NCBI RefSeq assembly: GCF_947503705.1
Contig: NZ_CANNES010000004.1
Location: forward strand, 250,001-314,000
DNA: 64,000 nucleotides
From: an uncultured Tateyamaria sp.
Lineage (GTDB): Bacteria; Pseudomonadota; Alphaproteobacteria; Rhodobacterales; Rhodobacteraceae
Reading direction: 5' to 3'
In this document: positions 16,505-25,629 of the stretch, one piece after another
How the letters are laid out: each line of letters begins with the position of its first letter
Numbering within the stretch: position 1 is the stretch's first letter
Notes under the pieces: model-generated
The model's database searches: none
What the model was told of the DNA's origin: nothing
The model's input: the letters and a program-made list of their open reading frames with translations, nothing else
Program-made: the position numbers and the translations under genes

Positions 16505-17284
16505 CTATTCAACGCCCACCACGTCCGGTGTTTGCCAGCCCAGATGCTGCCCACCGTCCACACACAAAAGCTGGCCTGTGACCGCTGGCGCATCCAGAAA
16601 ATATCCCAGCGCTGCCACGATATCCGCAGGGTTCGACCCACGCTCCAAAACGGTGGCGGCGCGCTGTGCGGCGAAGTGTTTCGCACTCTGGCGTCCGCCT
16701 TGCAGGGTCGGCCCCGGCCCGATTGCATTGACGCGGATTGCAGGGGTCAGCGCACGCGCACTGGTCTGGGTCAGCGCCCACAGCCCCATCTTGGCCAGCG
16801 TATAGGTCATGAACTCGGGCGTCAGCTTGCGCACGCGCTGGTCCACCATGTTCAGAATAAGACCGGAGGCCACAGGCTCACCCATCTCGTCGCGCGTCGG
16901 CTCAAGCCCCTGGGCCGCCATGGCCTGGGTCAGGATGAATGGCGCGCGCAGGTTGCTGTCCATATGCCTGTCCCAACTGTCGCGGGTGGCCGTCTCGATC
17001 GTGTCATACTCAAAGATCGAGGCATTGTTCACCAGGCAGGTGATTGGCCCGCCAAGCACGGCGGTTGCCTTGGCAAACAGCGCCGCTGTCGCGTCACCGT
17101 CCAGCAGATCGGCCTGCAGTGCCACGGCGTGGTGCCCCAGCGCCTCAATGGCGGATACTGTTTCCCTGGCCCCGGCATCCGAACTGGCGTAATGCACCGC
17201 CACGTCATAGCCCCGTTTTGCCAGATATACGGCCATTGCCCGACCCAGGCGGTGCCCGGCCCCCGTTACAAGCGCGCGCTTCAT
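16505..17284 (-). CDS. Short-chain dehydrogenase, pteridine-reductase-like
   Basis: A 259-residue classical SDR. The NAD(P)-binding motif TGAGHRLGRA lies at about residues 6-15, NNAS near 85, and the catalytic YTLAK later on, in the context DQRVRKLTPEFMTYTLAKMGLWALT. That context resembles FolM/PTR1-type pteridine reductases, so a dihydromonapterin or folate role is plausible but unproven. The start was placed at MKRALVTGAG because an AGAGGAG element precedes it; upstream residues are not family-like. Follows the antiporter gene by 23 bases. Confidence 0.85.
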   Translation of the reverse strand: MKRALVTGAGHRLGRAMAVYLAKRGYDVAVHYASSDAGARETVSAIEALGHHAVALQADLLDGDATAALFAKATAVLGGPITCLVNNASIFEYDTIETATRDSWDRHMDSNLRAPFILTQAMAAQGLEPTRDEMGEPVASGLILNMVDQRVRKLTPEFMTYTLAKMGLWALTQTSARALTPAIRVNAIGPGPTLQGGRQSAKHFAAQRAATVLERGSNPADIVAALGYFLDAPAVTGQLLCVDGGQHLGWQTPDVVGVE

Positions 17285-17307
17285 CGCCCGTCTCCTCTGT
17301 TTTGGTG

Positions 17308-18270
17308 TCAGCTTAGTACGATAGCCAAATAGACCACATACAGGCCTGTCAAGATCACGCCCCATGTGCGTGTGATGTCGCGCCTCATATAGACGAATGG
17401 CACCATCAGGATCGACGCCCCCAGCATCACCCACAGGTCAAACGTCAGGAACGACTTGTCTACCGGGATTGGCCCCACGAGGCTGGCGATGCCGATAATG
17501 GCCAACAGGTTGAACATGTTTGAACCGATAACGTTACCAAGGGCCACATCCGCCTGACGGCGCAGGGCGGCCATGACCGTTGTCGCCAGTTCCGGCAACG
17601 ATGTGCCAATGGCCACAAGCGTGAGGCCAATAACAGTGTCCGTAACCCCATAGGTCTTGGCGATAATTGTGGCGTTGTCGACCAGCAGATCCGCGCCCAG
17701 CGGCAGGCCGATCAGACCGAGGATCAGGAAAACGGCTATCCGCCAGATGGGCAGATCGGGGTCCACACCCTCGATCTCTTCCTCTTCGGCGGTGCCTGCG
17801 GCACACGCGGCCCGGTGCCCTTTGGCCTCACGCGCGGCATCAAACAGGACAAAGGCCAAGGCCCCCAGCAAGACAAGCGCCGCAATCCAATCAAACACGC
17901 CACGAAAGGCCAGCGCGATAAACAGGATCGACGCCGCGATCATGTAGTTGAACGTTTTACGCGTCTCGCACTCGGACGTGTGCATGGTGGCCAAGAGCGC
18001 GGGCACTCCCATGACCAACAGTATGTTGGCGGTGTTTGATCCGACCACGTTGCCCATGGCCAGTCCCGGCGCGCCCTCGATCACAGCCTGGATCGAGATC
18101 AAAAGCTCGGGCGCGGAAGTGCCAAAGGCCACGATGGTCAGGCTTACGATCAGTGCCGGTACGCCGAGACGTAGAGACAGGTTCACCGCCCCCTTGACCA
18201 GGCTGTCACCGGCAAGCAGGAGGATCAGCAGGCCAAGCATGCTGAGCAACCAGGGCATGACTGCGGCCAT
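17308..18270 (-). CDS. Calcium/sodium antiporter, CaCA family
   Basis: A 320-residue inner-membrane antiporter of the YrbG type. Both alpha repeats are visible: AFGTSAPELLISIQA with MGNVVGSNTANILLV in the first half, and AIGTSLPELATTVMA with LGNVIGSNMFNLLAI in the second; the acidic residues of these repeats bind the cation. About ten membrane segments, with an acidic loop (EEEEIEG) in the middle. The ATG at 18270 overlaps the stop of the tiny upstream gene (TGATG); an ATG four codons later is an alternative. Confidence 0.93.
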   Translation of the reverse strand: MAAVMPWLLSMLGLLILLLAGDSLVKGAVNLSLRLGVPALIVSLTIVAFGTSAPELLISIQAVIEGAPGLAMGNVVGSNTANILLVMGVPALLATMHTSECETRKTFNYMIAASILFIALAFRGVFDWIAALVLLGALAFVLFDAAREAKGHRAACAAGTAEEEEIEGVDPDLPIWRIAVFLILGLIGLPLGADLLVDNATIIAKTYGVTDTVIGLTLVAIGTSLPELATTVMAALRRQADVALGNVIGSNMFNLLAIIGIASLVGPIPVDKSFLTFDLWVMLGASILMVPFVYMRRDITRTWGVILTGLYVVYLAIVLS

Positions 18271-18434
18271 CAGGACTTGCCCTTGCCGCAGGCGCAGGGG
18301 CCTTTGCCAATTCGGTAACGTCCGCAACTACACTTGGCCTGTGACAACCGTTTCCCACCGATCCAATGCAGTTTGCCGAACATGGCCAGAACGCCCATGA
18401 ACACGAGGAACAGAATGACGATCTTGCTCATCAT
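18270..18434 (-). CDS. Tiny membrane-anchored CxC protein (54 aa)
   Basis: A 54-residue frame between the S49 peptidase gene (stop 18438) and the antiporter gene (start 18270, sharing a TGATG junction). It begins MMSKIVILFLVFMGVLAMFG, one membrane segment, and ends with a basic cysteine cluster, CSCGRYRIGKGPCACGK, whose paired CxC motifs look like a small zinc or metal-binding knuckle. Translation could start at either of the two adjacent ATGs. The tight junctions and the patterned cysteines make it a real gene in my judgement. Function unknown. Confidence 0.7.
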   Translation of the reverse strand: MMSKIVILFLVFMGVLAMFGKLHWIGGKRLSQAKCSCGRYRIGKGPCACGKGKS

Positions 18435-18437
18435 CCG

Positions 18438-19235
18438 TTACAATCCAAACTGGGCATAGGCTGCCCGCTCTTCGACAGAGGCGACGGCGTCGTCCATCAT
18501 CTGGGCCCCAAAGCGGGACAGGAAGGGGCGGCGCACGCCGTAGCGGCGGAATTTAACCTTGTCGCCGAAACGATCCTTGAGCATCGGCTTGATATGGCCG
18601 ATGCCATCAATCAGGCCCAACTCGTTCGCGCGTTTGGCGAGCCACACCTCGCCTGTGAAAAGCTCGGCTTCGGAGTCCAGCTTGGCCCCGCGCCGGGACT
18701 GCACGTGGTCAATGAAATTGACATGGATATCCTCAAGCAAGCCCTTGATCCGTTCGACATCTGCCGGATTTTCCGGGCGGAACGGGTCAAGCATGGATTT
18801 GGATTTGCCCGCAGTGTACACGCGCCGTTCAACGCCCTGCTTGGCCAGGAACTCATGCGCGCCAAAGCCCGCAGAGATCACCCCGATAGAACCGACGACA
18901 GAAGACGGATCGGCATAAATCTCGTCCGCAGCCGCCGCCAGCCAATAGCCGCCCGAAGCGGCCACATCCTCGACAAAGGCGATCACGGGGATGTCTTTTT
19001 CTTCGGCCAGCCTGCGGATGCGCGCACCGATGAGCGACGATTGCACGGGGCTGCCGCCAGGCGAGTTTACTTCAAGTGCCACGGCCACCGGTTTTCCCCG
19101 TGCGAACGCCTTTTCGATCACCGGCGCCAGCGCCTGATCATTCAGCGTGCCGCGACTGCCGCCTGCGATGACCCCCTGTAGCCGTATGACGGCCACGGTG
19201 GGGTCGGATTTCATAAAGGGGATCCAGCGTTTCAT
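18438..19235 (-). CDS. sppA: S49-family signal peptide peptidase (SppA/SohB type)
   Basis: A 265-residue serine protease of family S49. The core is VAVIRLQGVI, EVNSPGGSPVQSSLI, VAFVEDVAASGGYWLAAAADEI (nucleophile Ser in AASGGY), and VGSIGVI; the probable general-base Lys is in TAGKSKSMLDPF. It is the short, single-domain form. No strong N-terminal membrane segment is present from the chosen start; a longer frame starting 15 codons upstream would add one, so the start is uncertain. Probably clears signal peptides or membrane fragments. Confidence 0.88.
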   Translation of the reverse strand: MKRWIPFMKSDPTVAVIRLQGVIAGGSRGTLNDQALAPVIEKAFARGKPVAVALEVNSPGGSPVQSSLIGARIRRLAEEKDIPVIAFVEDVAASGGYWLAAAADEIYADPSSVVGSIGVISAGFGAHEFLAKQGVERRVYTAGKSKSMLDPFRPENPADVERIKGLLEDIHVNFIDHVQSRRGAKLDSEAELFTGEVWLAKRANELGLIDGIGHIKPMLKDRFGDKVKFRRYGVRRPFLSRFGAQMMDDAVASVEERAAYAQFGL

Positions 19236-19304
19236 CTCAGCCCATGTAGAATGCACAACCATGACAAACAAGGCTGACACGCAAAGGAGTTCGCAGGCGT
19301 GTCG

Positions 19305-20066
19305 TCATTGCCGGATGCGCCAACCTGTTTTGAAGATCCACCAGACCGTTCCGAGGCACAAGGTCGTGAACCCGCCAATGGCCAAGAGGGACATCGTAAT
19401 CGGCACATCCGCCACCCCAAAGAACGCCCAGCGGAACCCCGAAATCAGATAAACCACTGGATTGAACATCGAGATCGTCTGCCACACCGGAGGCAACATC
19501 GAGATCGAGTAAAACGAGCCGCCCAGAAACACGAGAGGTGTTACGATCAGCAGCGGCACAAGTTGCAGCTGTTCGAAATTGCCTGCCCAGATCCCGATGA
19601 TGAACCCAAAAAGCGCAAAGCTGATACAGGTGAGAACCAGAAAGGTGATCATCGCCAACGGATGCGCGATCTGGATATCGACGAAGAAGAACGACGTGAT
19701 CAGGATTATGATTCCAATGAACATCGATTTGGTCGCCGCCGCACCCACATAGCCCATCACGATCTCAAGGAAATTGATCGGGGCCGACAGCAGCTCATAG
19801 ATCGTGCCTATGAATTTTGGAAAATAGATGCCGAAAGAAGCATTTGAAATCGCTTGCGTCATCACCGTCAACATGATCAGCCCGGGCACAATGAACGCGC
19901 CGTAGCTGACCCCTTCGACCTCGTCGATACGGCTGCCGATGGCCGCCCCGAAAACCACGAAATAGAGTGACGTGGACAAGACCGGCGATATGAGGGATTG
20001 CGCTAGGGTTCTGAAAAACCTATCCATTTCAAAGACGTAGATCGCTCTGATTGCTGACCAGTTCAT
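19305..20066 (-). CDS. ABC-2 type exporter, permease subunit
   Basis: A 253-residue permease with six hydrophobic segments and the ABC-2 family motifs, including [26 protein letters not shown] and the late [36 protein letters not shown]. It overlaps the stop of the ATPase gene (ATGA), so the two make one exporter, probably as a dimer of dimers. The family exports polysaccharides, drugs, lipids or haem-related cargo; the substrate is not evident from the neighbours. Confidence 0.92.
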   Translation of the reverse strand: MNWSAIRAIYVFEMDRFFRTLAQSLISPVLSTSLYFVVFGAAIGSRIDEVEGVSYGAFIVPGLIMLTVMTQAISNASFGIYFPKFIGTIYELLSAPINFLEIVMGYVGAAATKSMFIGIIILITSFFFVDIQIAHPLAMITFLVLTCISFALFGFIIGIWAGNFEQLQLVPLLIVTPLVFLGGSFYSISMLPPVWQTISMFNPVVYLISGFRWAFFGVADVPITMSLLAIGGFTTLCLGTVWWIFKTGWRIRQ

Positions 20067-21001
20067 GCCGCATCCTCCTCGTCCTTGCGCACAAGCGACA
20101 CAAAAATATCTTCTAGGCTGGATTGGCGCGTCACCACATCGCGCAGTTGCAGACCAGAGGCTGCGACGTCAGTCAGCAGCTTGGTGATCCCCGTTCGCTC
20201 GCCCTTGGTGTCGTAGCTGTAGACGAGGGTCCAACCATCATTGCTGAGGGCCAGATCATAGCCCGCCAGCGCTGGAGGGATCGTGTCAAGTTGCGAGGTC
20301 AGTTGAACATCCAACTGCTTTTGGCCCATGCGCGCCATCAGCTTGTCCTTGTCCTCGACTAGCAGGATTTCACCGTTGGCGATCACGCCGACCCGATCTG
20401 CGATGGCCTCGGCCTCTTCGATATAGTGCGTGGTGAGGATGGTGGTGACCCCATCCCCGCGCAACTGCTCAACGATGTCCCACATGTCTTTGCGCAGCTC
20501 TACATCGACGCCTGCGGTGGGTTCATCCAGAAACAGAACGCGGGGCTCATGGGCCAGAGCCTTGGCGATCAACACCCGCCGTTTCATGCCGCCCGACAGT
20601 TCGCGAATTTGGGCGTCGCGCTTGTCCCAAAGGGACAGGCGCTTGAGGATGTCTTCGACTGCGGCGTCTTTGCGCCCCTTGCCAAAGAGGCCACGGGAGA
20701 ACCGAACGGTGTTGATGACCCGCTCAAAGGGTTCAAGTGCGATCTCTTGCGGCACAAGGCCGATCAGGCTGCGCGCCTTGCGGTAATCTGTCAAAATATC
20801 GTAGCCACCCACCGACACACTGCCCGAAGTGGGCATCGTGATGCCGCACACCGTCGAGATCAGCGTCGTCTTGCCGGCGCCATTGGGACCAAGCAGGGCG
20901 ATGATTTCGCCCTCTTCAATGTCGATCGAGACACCTTTGAGGGCCTCGAACCCACTGGCATAGGATTTGCGCAGGTCTTTGATACTCAGAATTGTGGGCA
21001 T
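20063..21001 (-). CDS. ABC-2 type exporter, ATP-binding subunit
   Basis: A 312-residue ATPase. Walker A is [11 protein letters not shown] near residue 36, the signature LSGGMKRR near 136, Walker [13 protein letters not shown] near 156, and the switch His follows in [11 protein letters not shown]-terminal extension of about 85 residues is typical of the DrrA/CcmA-like group. The start [12 protein letters not shown] was chosen because GGAGG precedes it at the right distance. Partner of the downstream permease. Confidence 0.94.
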   Translation of the reverse strand: MPTILSIKDLRKSYASGFEALKGVSIDIEEGEIIALLGPNGAGKTTLISTVCGITMPTSGSVSVGGYDILTDYRKARSLIGLVPQEIALEPFERVINTVRFSRGLFGKGRKDAAVEDILKRLSLWDKRDAQIRELSGGMKRRVLIAKALAHEPRVLFLDEPTAGVDVELRKDMWDIVEQLRGDGVTTILTTHYIEEAEAIADRVGVIANGEILLVEDKDKLMARMGQKQLDVQLTSQLDTIPPALAGYDLALSNDGWTLVYSYDTKGERTGITKLLTDVAASGLQLRDVVTRQSSLEDIFVSLVRKDEEDAA

Positions 21002-21090
21002 GCATCCTCCGGTCAGCCTGAAGGATGCAGATAGGCCATTCCCGTGTTCAGGACCAGCGCAGTCGCGCACACGAGGCTGTGCAAGCGCGG

Positions 21091-21606
21091 TTATTCCTTG
21101 CCCGTCAGACGGCCAAGCCAGCCCTTCTTGGCAGGGGCGTCGGCATCGTCCTCCGCTTCATCAGAAGGCCCTTCCAGGGTGTCCTGCAAGTTGGTAAAGA
21201 ATTGATCCGCCATGCGCTTGGCAAAGCCATCAATGATCCGGCTGCCCAATTGAGCCAGTTTGCCGCCCACCTTGGCCTCCACATCATAGCTGAGCTCGGT
21301 GCCGGTTTCGGATGGTCGCATGCGCACCTCGGCCCCGCCCTTGGCAAAGCCTGCGGCCCCGCCCTTGCCCTCACCCGTGATGGTCAGACTTTCGTTCTCG
21401 ATCATGTCAGACAGGGTGACCTGGCCCTTGAACGTCGCTTTGACCGGGCCGACCTTTTGCACCACCGTCGCTTCGAACCCGTTTTCAGGGTCACCAGACA
21501 CTTCGGTCGCACCCGGCACGCAAGCCTTGAGGACCTCAGGGTTCAAAAGGGCGGCGTAGACATCCGCCGGTGCAGCAGCGATCTGGCGGGTATCGGACAT
21601 TTTCAT
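21091..21606 (-). CDS. CoxG-like SRPBCC-fold protein
   Basis: A 171-residue protein of the carbon monoxide dehydrogenase subunit G family (SRPBCC lipid/ligand-binding fold). It starts [36 protein letters not shown], has the family stretches [15 protein letters not shown] and [21 protein letters not shown], and ends with an acidic linker and a basic tail. CoxG tethers CO dehydrogenase to the membrane, but no coxMSL genes lie here, so it is an orphan and may serve another molybdenum hydroxylase. GGGAG sits eight bases before the ATG. Confidence 0.88.
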   Translation of the reverse strand: MKMSDTRQIAAAPADVYAALLNPEVLKACVPGATEVSGDPENGFEATVVQKVGPVKATFKGQVTLSDMIENESLTITGEGKGGAAGFAKGGAEVRMRPSETGTELSYDVEAKVGGKLAQLGSRIIDGFAKRMADQFFTNLQDTLEGPSDEAEDDADAPAKKGWLGRLTGKE

Positions 21607-21724
21607 AGCGGCGCTCCCATCGTGTTTTCGGTCAGCTATTTGATCCAGTGATAGCGCAGGTCGTGCGCGCGCGCCACGTACGATTATGAGTGACAGATAA
21701 GTGAGCCGTGATAGGTCATGCGTC

Positions 21725-22705
21725 ATGACACTCCCCAGACAAAACCTTGCAGGCTTGGGCATCCTCTTTGTGCTAGTGGGGGTGTTTTGCATTTCGATCA
21801 ACGATCTGTTGATCAAACAGCTGTCGGGTGGCTACCCGCTGCACCAGATCGTTTTTGTGCGGTCAGGGATCGGAATACTGTTCAGCCTGATGATCGTTCA
21901 ATACGAGGGCGGATGGGGCATCCTGCGGACAGACCACCCCTGGCTGCATGCCATGCGTGGCATCTTGATCGTGATTGCCAACATGACGTTTTTTGTGGCC
22001 CTCGCGGTGTTGCCATTGGCCGATGCGACGGCCCTGTTCTTTGCCGCACCGCTCTTTATCACGCTGCTGTCGATCCCTGTGCTGGGCGAAAAGGTAGGCC
22101 CATTGCGCCTGACTGCGGTCGCCATCGGATTTGCAGGGGTCGTGATCATGCAAAGGCCATGGGCCGATACCAGTGCGCTTGAGGTCAGCCGCATCGTGCT
22201 GCTCCTGCCGGTGCTGTCTGCGCTGACCTATGCGCTGAACCAGCTTTTGACCCGCAAGCTGGGGGTCAGCAGCAAGGCCAGTGCGATGGCGGTCTATATT
22301 CAGGCCACATTCATCCTCGTGTCGGTCGCATTCTATGTAGTTGCGGGCGACGGGCGTTTTGCAGACGGGGCAACCAATGGCTCGGTCATCTTTTTGCTGC
22401 GAGCCTGGGTCTGGCCGGCGGACAGCGACATCTGGGTCTTTGCGGGATTGGGCGTGAATTCAGCCATCATCGGCTATTGCCTGAGCCAAGCCTACCGGTT
22501 GGCGGACGCGGCAACCATCGCGCCGTTTGAATATATCGGGCTGCCACTGGCCGTCGTTTGGGGCTTTTTGATTTTTGGCGATCTGCCTGTGATCGAGGTC
22601 TGGATCGGGATCACCCTGATCCTGAGCGCAGGGCTTTTCGTCTTTTTGCGGGAACGCCAGAAAGCGCGCGTTGTCGCCCGTGGACAGATCAAGGGGCGCC
22701 ATTAA
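21725..22705 (+). CDS. EamA/DMT-family transporter
   Basis: A 326-residue permease with ten predicted membrane segments arranged as two EamA repeats. Typical stretches are ADATALFFAAPLFITLLSIPVLGEKVGPLRL in the first repeat and AYRLADAATIAPFEYIGLPLAVVWGFLIFGDLP in the second. Substrate unknown; the family exports metabolites and amino acids. The ATG at 21725 is preferred; an in-frame GTG lies eight codons upstream. Divergent from coxG and convergent with the quinone oxidoreductase gene. Confidence 0.9.
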   Translation: MTLPRQNLAGLGILFVLVGVFCISINDLLIKQLSGGYPLHQIVFVRSGIGILFSLMIVQYEGGWGILRTDHPWLHAMRGILIVIANMTFFVALAVLPLADATALFFAAPLFITLLSIPVLGEKVGPLRLTAVAIGFAGVVIMQRPWADTSALEVSRIVLLLPVLSALTYALNQLLTRKLGVSSKASAMAVYIQATFILVSVAFYVVAGDGRFADGATNGSVIFLLRAWVWPADSDIWVFAGLGVNSAIIGYCLSQAYRLADAATIAPFEYIGLPLAVVWGFLIFGDLPVIEVWIGITLILSAGLFVFLRERQKARVVARGQIKGRH

Positions 22706-22728
22706 CGGTGGCGTGAAACGTCACCCGT
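22705..22728. terminator. Possible bidirectional terminator hairpin
   Basis: GGTGGCGT-GAA-ACGTCACC at 22707-22725 forms an eight-pair stem with one G-U pair and a three-base loop, extendable by two pairs across a bulge. It lies exactly between the convergent EamA and quinone oxidoreductase stops. No strong U-tract follows on either strand, so efficiency is uncertain. Confidence 0.4.
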
Positions 22729-23686
22729 CAGTCTGTATCACGACCTTTCCGGTGGCTTGACGGCTGCGCAACAACTCTAACCCCTCATTCGCCTGGCTCA
22801 AAGGAAGAACATGACTGACATGGGGCCGCAGCTTGCCCTGTCTATACCATTCAAACAGGACCTCGAAACTGTCGGTCAGGACCTCTGGGTTCACCCGCAT
22901 GTATCCGCCCCAATAATAACCGATCACCGTGAGGTTCTTGACCAGCAAGATATTTGCGGGGATTTGCGGCACTGTCCCACTCGCAAAGCCCAAGGGCAGC
23001 AACCGCGCTTCTGGATTACATGCTCGCAATGCCGCATCAAAAAGGTCGCCGCCCACCGGGTCATAGACGACATCCGCCCCGCCCAAGGCTTTGACCGCCG
23101 CCCGCAGATCCACGGTTTCGCTGTCCAGCAGGTGATCCGCCCCGGCCTCTTTGGCGATCGCCAGCTTTTCGGGCCCGCGCGCGCAGGCAATCACCTGCGC
23201 CCCCATCAGCTTGCCCAATTCGACCGCCGTTAGACCAACGCCCCCGGAAGCACCCAGCACCAACAACCGCTCGCCCGGTTTCAAGGCCGCTTTATAGTCC
23301 AGTCCTACATGGCTGGTGCCATAGGCAATCAGAAAGGCGGCCGCATCCACGGCTGTCATTTCATCGGGAATTGGGACACAGATTTCGGCACGCAGGGCGG
23401 CATATTCAGCGAGCCCTCCAAAGCCGGAATAGGCCGCAACGCGCTGACCCACGGCCAGATGCGCTACGCCTTCGCCCAAAGCCTCGATTGTCCCCGACAA
23501 CTCCATCCCGATGGTCGCAGGCAGCGCTGGCTTTTCCTGGTAAGTCCCTTTCACGATCAGCAGATCGCCGAAATTCAAGCCACAGGCCTCGATGCGTACC
23601 AACACCTCGCCGGGCGCCGGGTCCGGCTTGGCCACGTCGCGCATCTCAAGGGGCTTGCCCAATTCGGTCACTTGCATTGCGCGCAT
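22721..23686 (-). CDS. NADPH:quinone oxidoreductase, zinc-less MDR family
   Basis: A 321-residue medium-chain dehydrogenase/reductase of the quinone oxidoreductase group. It has the GroES-like N-terminal domain (GEVLVRIEACGLNFGDLLIVKGTYQ) and the Rossmann domain with GASGGVGLTAVELGKLMGAQVIA at about residues 144-166. The structural and catalytic zinc ligands of alcohol dehydrogenases are absent, as expected. Ends in the usual SRQATGKVVIQTD. The ATG at 23686 follows a GGGAG element. Confidence 0.92.
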   Translation of the reverse strand: MRAMQVTELGKPLEMRDVAKPDPAPGEVLVRIEACGLNFGDLLIVKGTYQEKPALPATIGMELSGTIEALGEGVAHLAVGQRVAAYSGFGGLAEYAALRAEICVPIPDEMTAVDAAAFLIAYGTSHVGLDYKAALKPGERLLVLGASGGVGLTAVELGKLMGAQVIACARGPEKLAIAKEAGADHLLDSETVDLRAAVKALGGADVVYDPVGGDLFDAALRACNPEARLLPLGFASGTVPQIPANILLVKNLTVIGYYWGGYMRVNPEVLTDSFEVLFEWYRQGKLRPHVSHVLPLSQANEGLELLRSRQATGKVVIQTDG

Positions 23687-23705
23687 CACGCCGCTCCCTC
23701 AAATC

Positions 23706-23948
23706 TCAACCGTCGTCGCGGCCCATTTGCCAAACCGCATAGCCGATTTGAACCGCCCCAAACAACAGCCCATTGAAGAACCACAGAATGAACAGCAACA
23801 GGAAAGCATCGTCGCTGTTTTGGGCATGGGTATGGATTTCGGCGATGTCCAAGATCCAGATGGCTGCGACAAAAATGGCCGACAGCGCAAAGCCGATGGC
23901 TGTGCCCTGCAAGAACAGGCGGATAAGGGGATTGGGGCCGCTTTGCAT
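23706..23948 (-). CDS. Small two-helix membrane protein
   Basis: An 80-residue protein starting MQSGPNPLIRLFLQG with two transmembrane segments (about residues 10-30 and 46-70) joined by a short loop containing EIHTHAQNSDD. No family recognised; similar short membrane proteins are common in roseobacters. The internal start was chosen because upstream residues are not hydrophobic or conserved-looking, but no clear ribosome-binding site is present. It is 19 bases upstream of the quinone oxidoreductase gene and probably in its operon. Confidence 0.65.
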   Translation of the reverse strand: MQSGPNPLIRLFLQGTAIGFALSAIFVAAIWILDIAEIHTHAQNSDDAFLLLFILWFFNGLLFGAVQIGYAVWQMGRDDG

Positions 23949-24294
23949 ACGTTCTGAGATAGCACGCGACTCAATGACTGCAATCGGGTACAGGTAACCT
24001 TTTCCCAACGAAGCTCCAGTTTGGCCCGATAGCTTGAAGCGTTTCACAGTCACCAATGAAACCGGTGATTGTAGACAGTTCGCACAGAGTTCCTAAAGCA
24101 CGGTTCACTTGCGTCGTCGTTTTGGGGCAAAAAGCGAAACTCGCGTGTTTCCGGACGCTTGGGTACCGCACTTGCCAAACATCTCCATTGCCAGCATCCT
24201 CAAGCTCTTATCCAGTTTGGGGACGATGGGATATCCCCGCTCGCCTGCTGGAGGCGACTGAAATGTATGAAACAAACACTCTCGAGGAATGTTA
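23949..24294. other. Divergent promoter region with nested inverted repeats
   Basis: This 346-base gap separates the small membrane-protein gene from the divergent luxR gene. GTTTCA-N10-TGAAAC at 24041-24062 is a perfect 22-base inverted repeat, and TCACC-N9-GGTGA at 24050-24068 overlaps it. GGGATATCCC at 24228-24237 is a perfect palindrome 58 bases before the LuxR start. Any of these could be the LuxR operator, but none matches the classic lux box well. No coding frame was recognised. Confidence 0.4.
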
Positions 24295-25044
24295 ATGGAA
24301 GTCACAGAGAGATCGTTTGAAAGAACTGTTGTCGACGTCAGCGACCGGTTTCAGGGAAACGCAGGAAACGCCGACAATTGGACCATTGCCCAAGACGTCG
24401 TGCACCAGCTGGGCGGGATTGCTCTGAATATTGGAGGAACATCCGCGCTTGGGGATCAGGTGGGTTGGGGACGGTCCTCCATGTCCGACGCCTGGCTTGA
24501 AAGATACGAAGCGCGGAAATATCACCTCATCGATCCGTTCATTGCCGCGCTACTGGCCGGTCATTCCGAAGTGATGACGGATTGCGGCACTTTGAACCGG
24601 ACTGACCCCGCCTATGAGCTGAACCACGATCTCAAAGCCTTCGGATACGGTTCGCTTTATGCGAGCATGTGGGGCAGCCCATCGTCCGGGTATCGTTCCA
24701 TCGTGGTGTTCTGCTCGGCGCACACGCTGGCGCAGGTTGACGAAAGCATCGGATTTGATCGGCTCAAAATTGTCCAAGCCATTCTGTCAGCCAATCTCCC
24801 GAACCAGACATCCGACGCCGGTTCAGGCGTCCTCAAGCTTAGGGAGAACGGGCTGACAACACGAGAGAAAGGCGTTCTTAAGCAACTTGCACGCGGACTG
24901 CGCAACGATCAGATCGCATTCACCTTGGATATTGCAGAGGTGACCGTGCGAAAGCACTTGGTGTCCATTCGCAAGAAACTGAAGGCAGAAACACGCGAAC
25001 AAGCGATCGCAATCGCTATCCGAGACGGTTGGATCGCTCTTTGA
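24295..25044 (+). CDS. LuxR-family regulator with autoinducer-binding domain, no adjacent luxI
   Basis: A 249-residue quorum-sensing-type regulator. In the ligand domain, Trp67, Tyr71, Asp80 and Pro81 have exactly the spacing of the homoserine-lactone contacts Trp57, Tyr61 and Asp70 of TraR. The position equivalent to TraR Trp85 appears to be Thr95 rather than aromatic. The C-terminal GerE helix-turn-helix is clear (LTTREKGVLKQLARGLRNDQIA...VTVRKHLVSIRKKL). The ATG at 24295 was chosen because GAGG lies seven bases upstream. No synthase gene is nearby, so it is a LuxR solo or responds to a signal made elsewhere. Confidence 0.9.
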   Translation: MEVTERSFERTVVDVSDRFQGNAGNADNWTIAQDVVHQLGGIALNIGGTSALGDQVGWGRSSMSDAWLERYEARKYHLIDPFIAALLAGHSEVMTDCGTLNRTDPAYELNHDLKAFGYGSLYASMWGSPSSGYRSIVVFCSAHTLAQVDESIGFDRLKIVQAILSANLPNQTSDAGSGVLKLRENGLTTREKGVLKQLARGLRNDQIAFTLDIAEVTVRKHLVSIRKKLKAETREQAIAIAIRDGWIAL

Positions 25045-25133
25045 CCTTCAAAGTGACGCTTATCTCAGACCGCCATAACCAGCAACGACGGGCAGACCTC
25101 AGCGTTCTTAATCCCGCCCAGTGACAGCGCATT

Positions 25134-25496
25134 TCACCTGCATTGGGCCTTCACCTCATCCTCCAGATCGTAGGCGCTGATTTTCAGGTTATACGCTTGG
25201 GTATAGGCGCGTTCCGCTTTGGTCCTGTTCCTGCCGGAGCAGTGTTTCGTCGCCTCGTAAAACGCGATGTGCGACCGCGCCGCATATCTGGCAGCAGCCT
25301 CGGTCAGATCGAACAATGACTGCTTCTGATCACACGTAATTGTCACGCCTTTGATCAGCCGAATACCTTGGTTGAACGTATCCTGGGCCTGATTGAAATG
25401 CGCCACCCCGGCGTCGAAACGCCCTTTGCAGGACGCGGCGGCGGCGACAGGCAGAATGCCAAATGCAACCGCAAATGCGATAGTATGAAAATTCAT
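25134..25496 (-). CDS. Small secreted protein of unknown function (120 aa)
   Basis: A 120-residue protein with a signal peptide (MNFHTIAFAVAFGILPVAAAAS). The mature chain is largely helical and has four cysteines (ASCKGRF, TCDQ, HCSGR, QCR) that could form two disulfides. No family recognised. The start was set at the signal peptide, with AAAGG nearby upstream; the longer reading frame upstream is not protein-like. It lies downstream of another small secreted protein on the same strand and may share its promoter. Confidence 0.68.
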   Translation of the reverse strand: MNFHTIAFAVAFGILPVAAAASCKGRFDAGVAHFNQAQDTFNQGIRLIKGVTITCDQKQSLFDLTEAAARYAARSHIAFYEATKHCSGRNRTKAERAYTQAYNLKISAYDLEDEVKAQCR

Positions 25497-25629
25497 AGAT
25501 GACCTTTGCTTTGATCGGACATGGCCAACCTTCAGACGATACCGCCGCAATGAGGCTTTTGCCGGCGCATCAAAAAAGTTTTGAACCAGAGCGAACACAT
25601 CACCCGTTTTGAAGAAAGACCTGTCTTGA

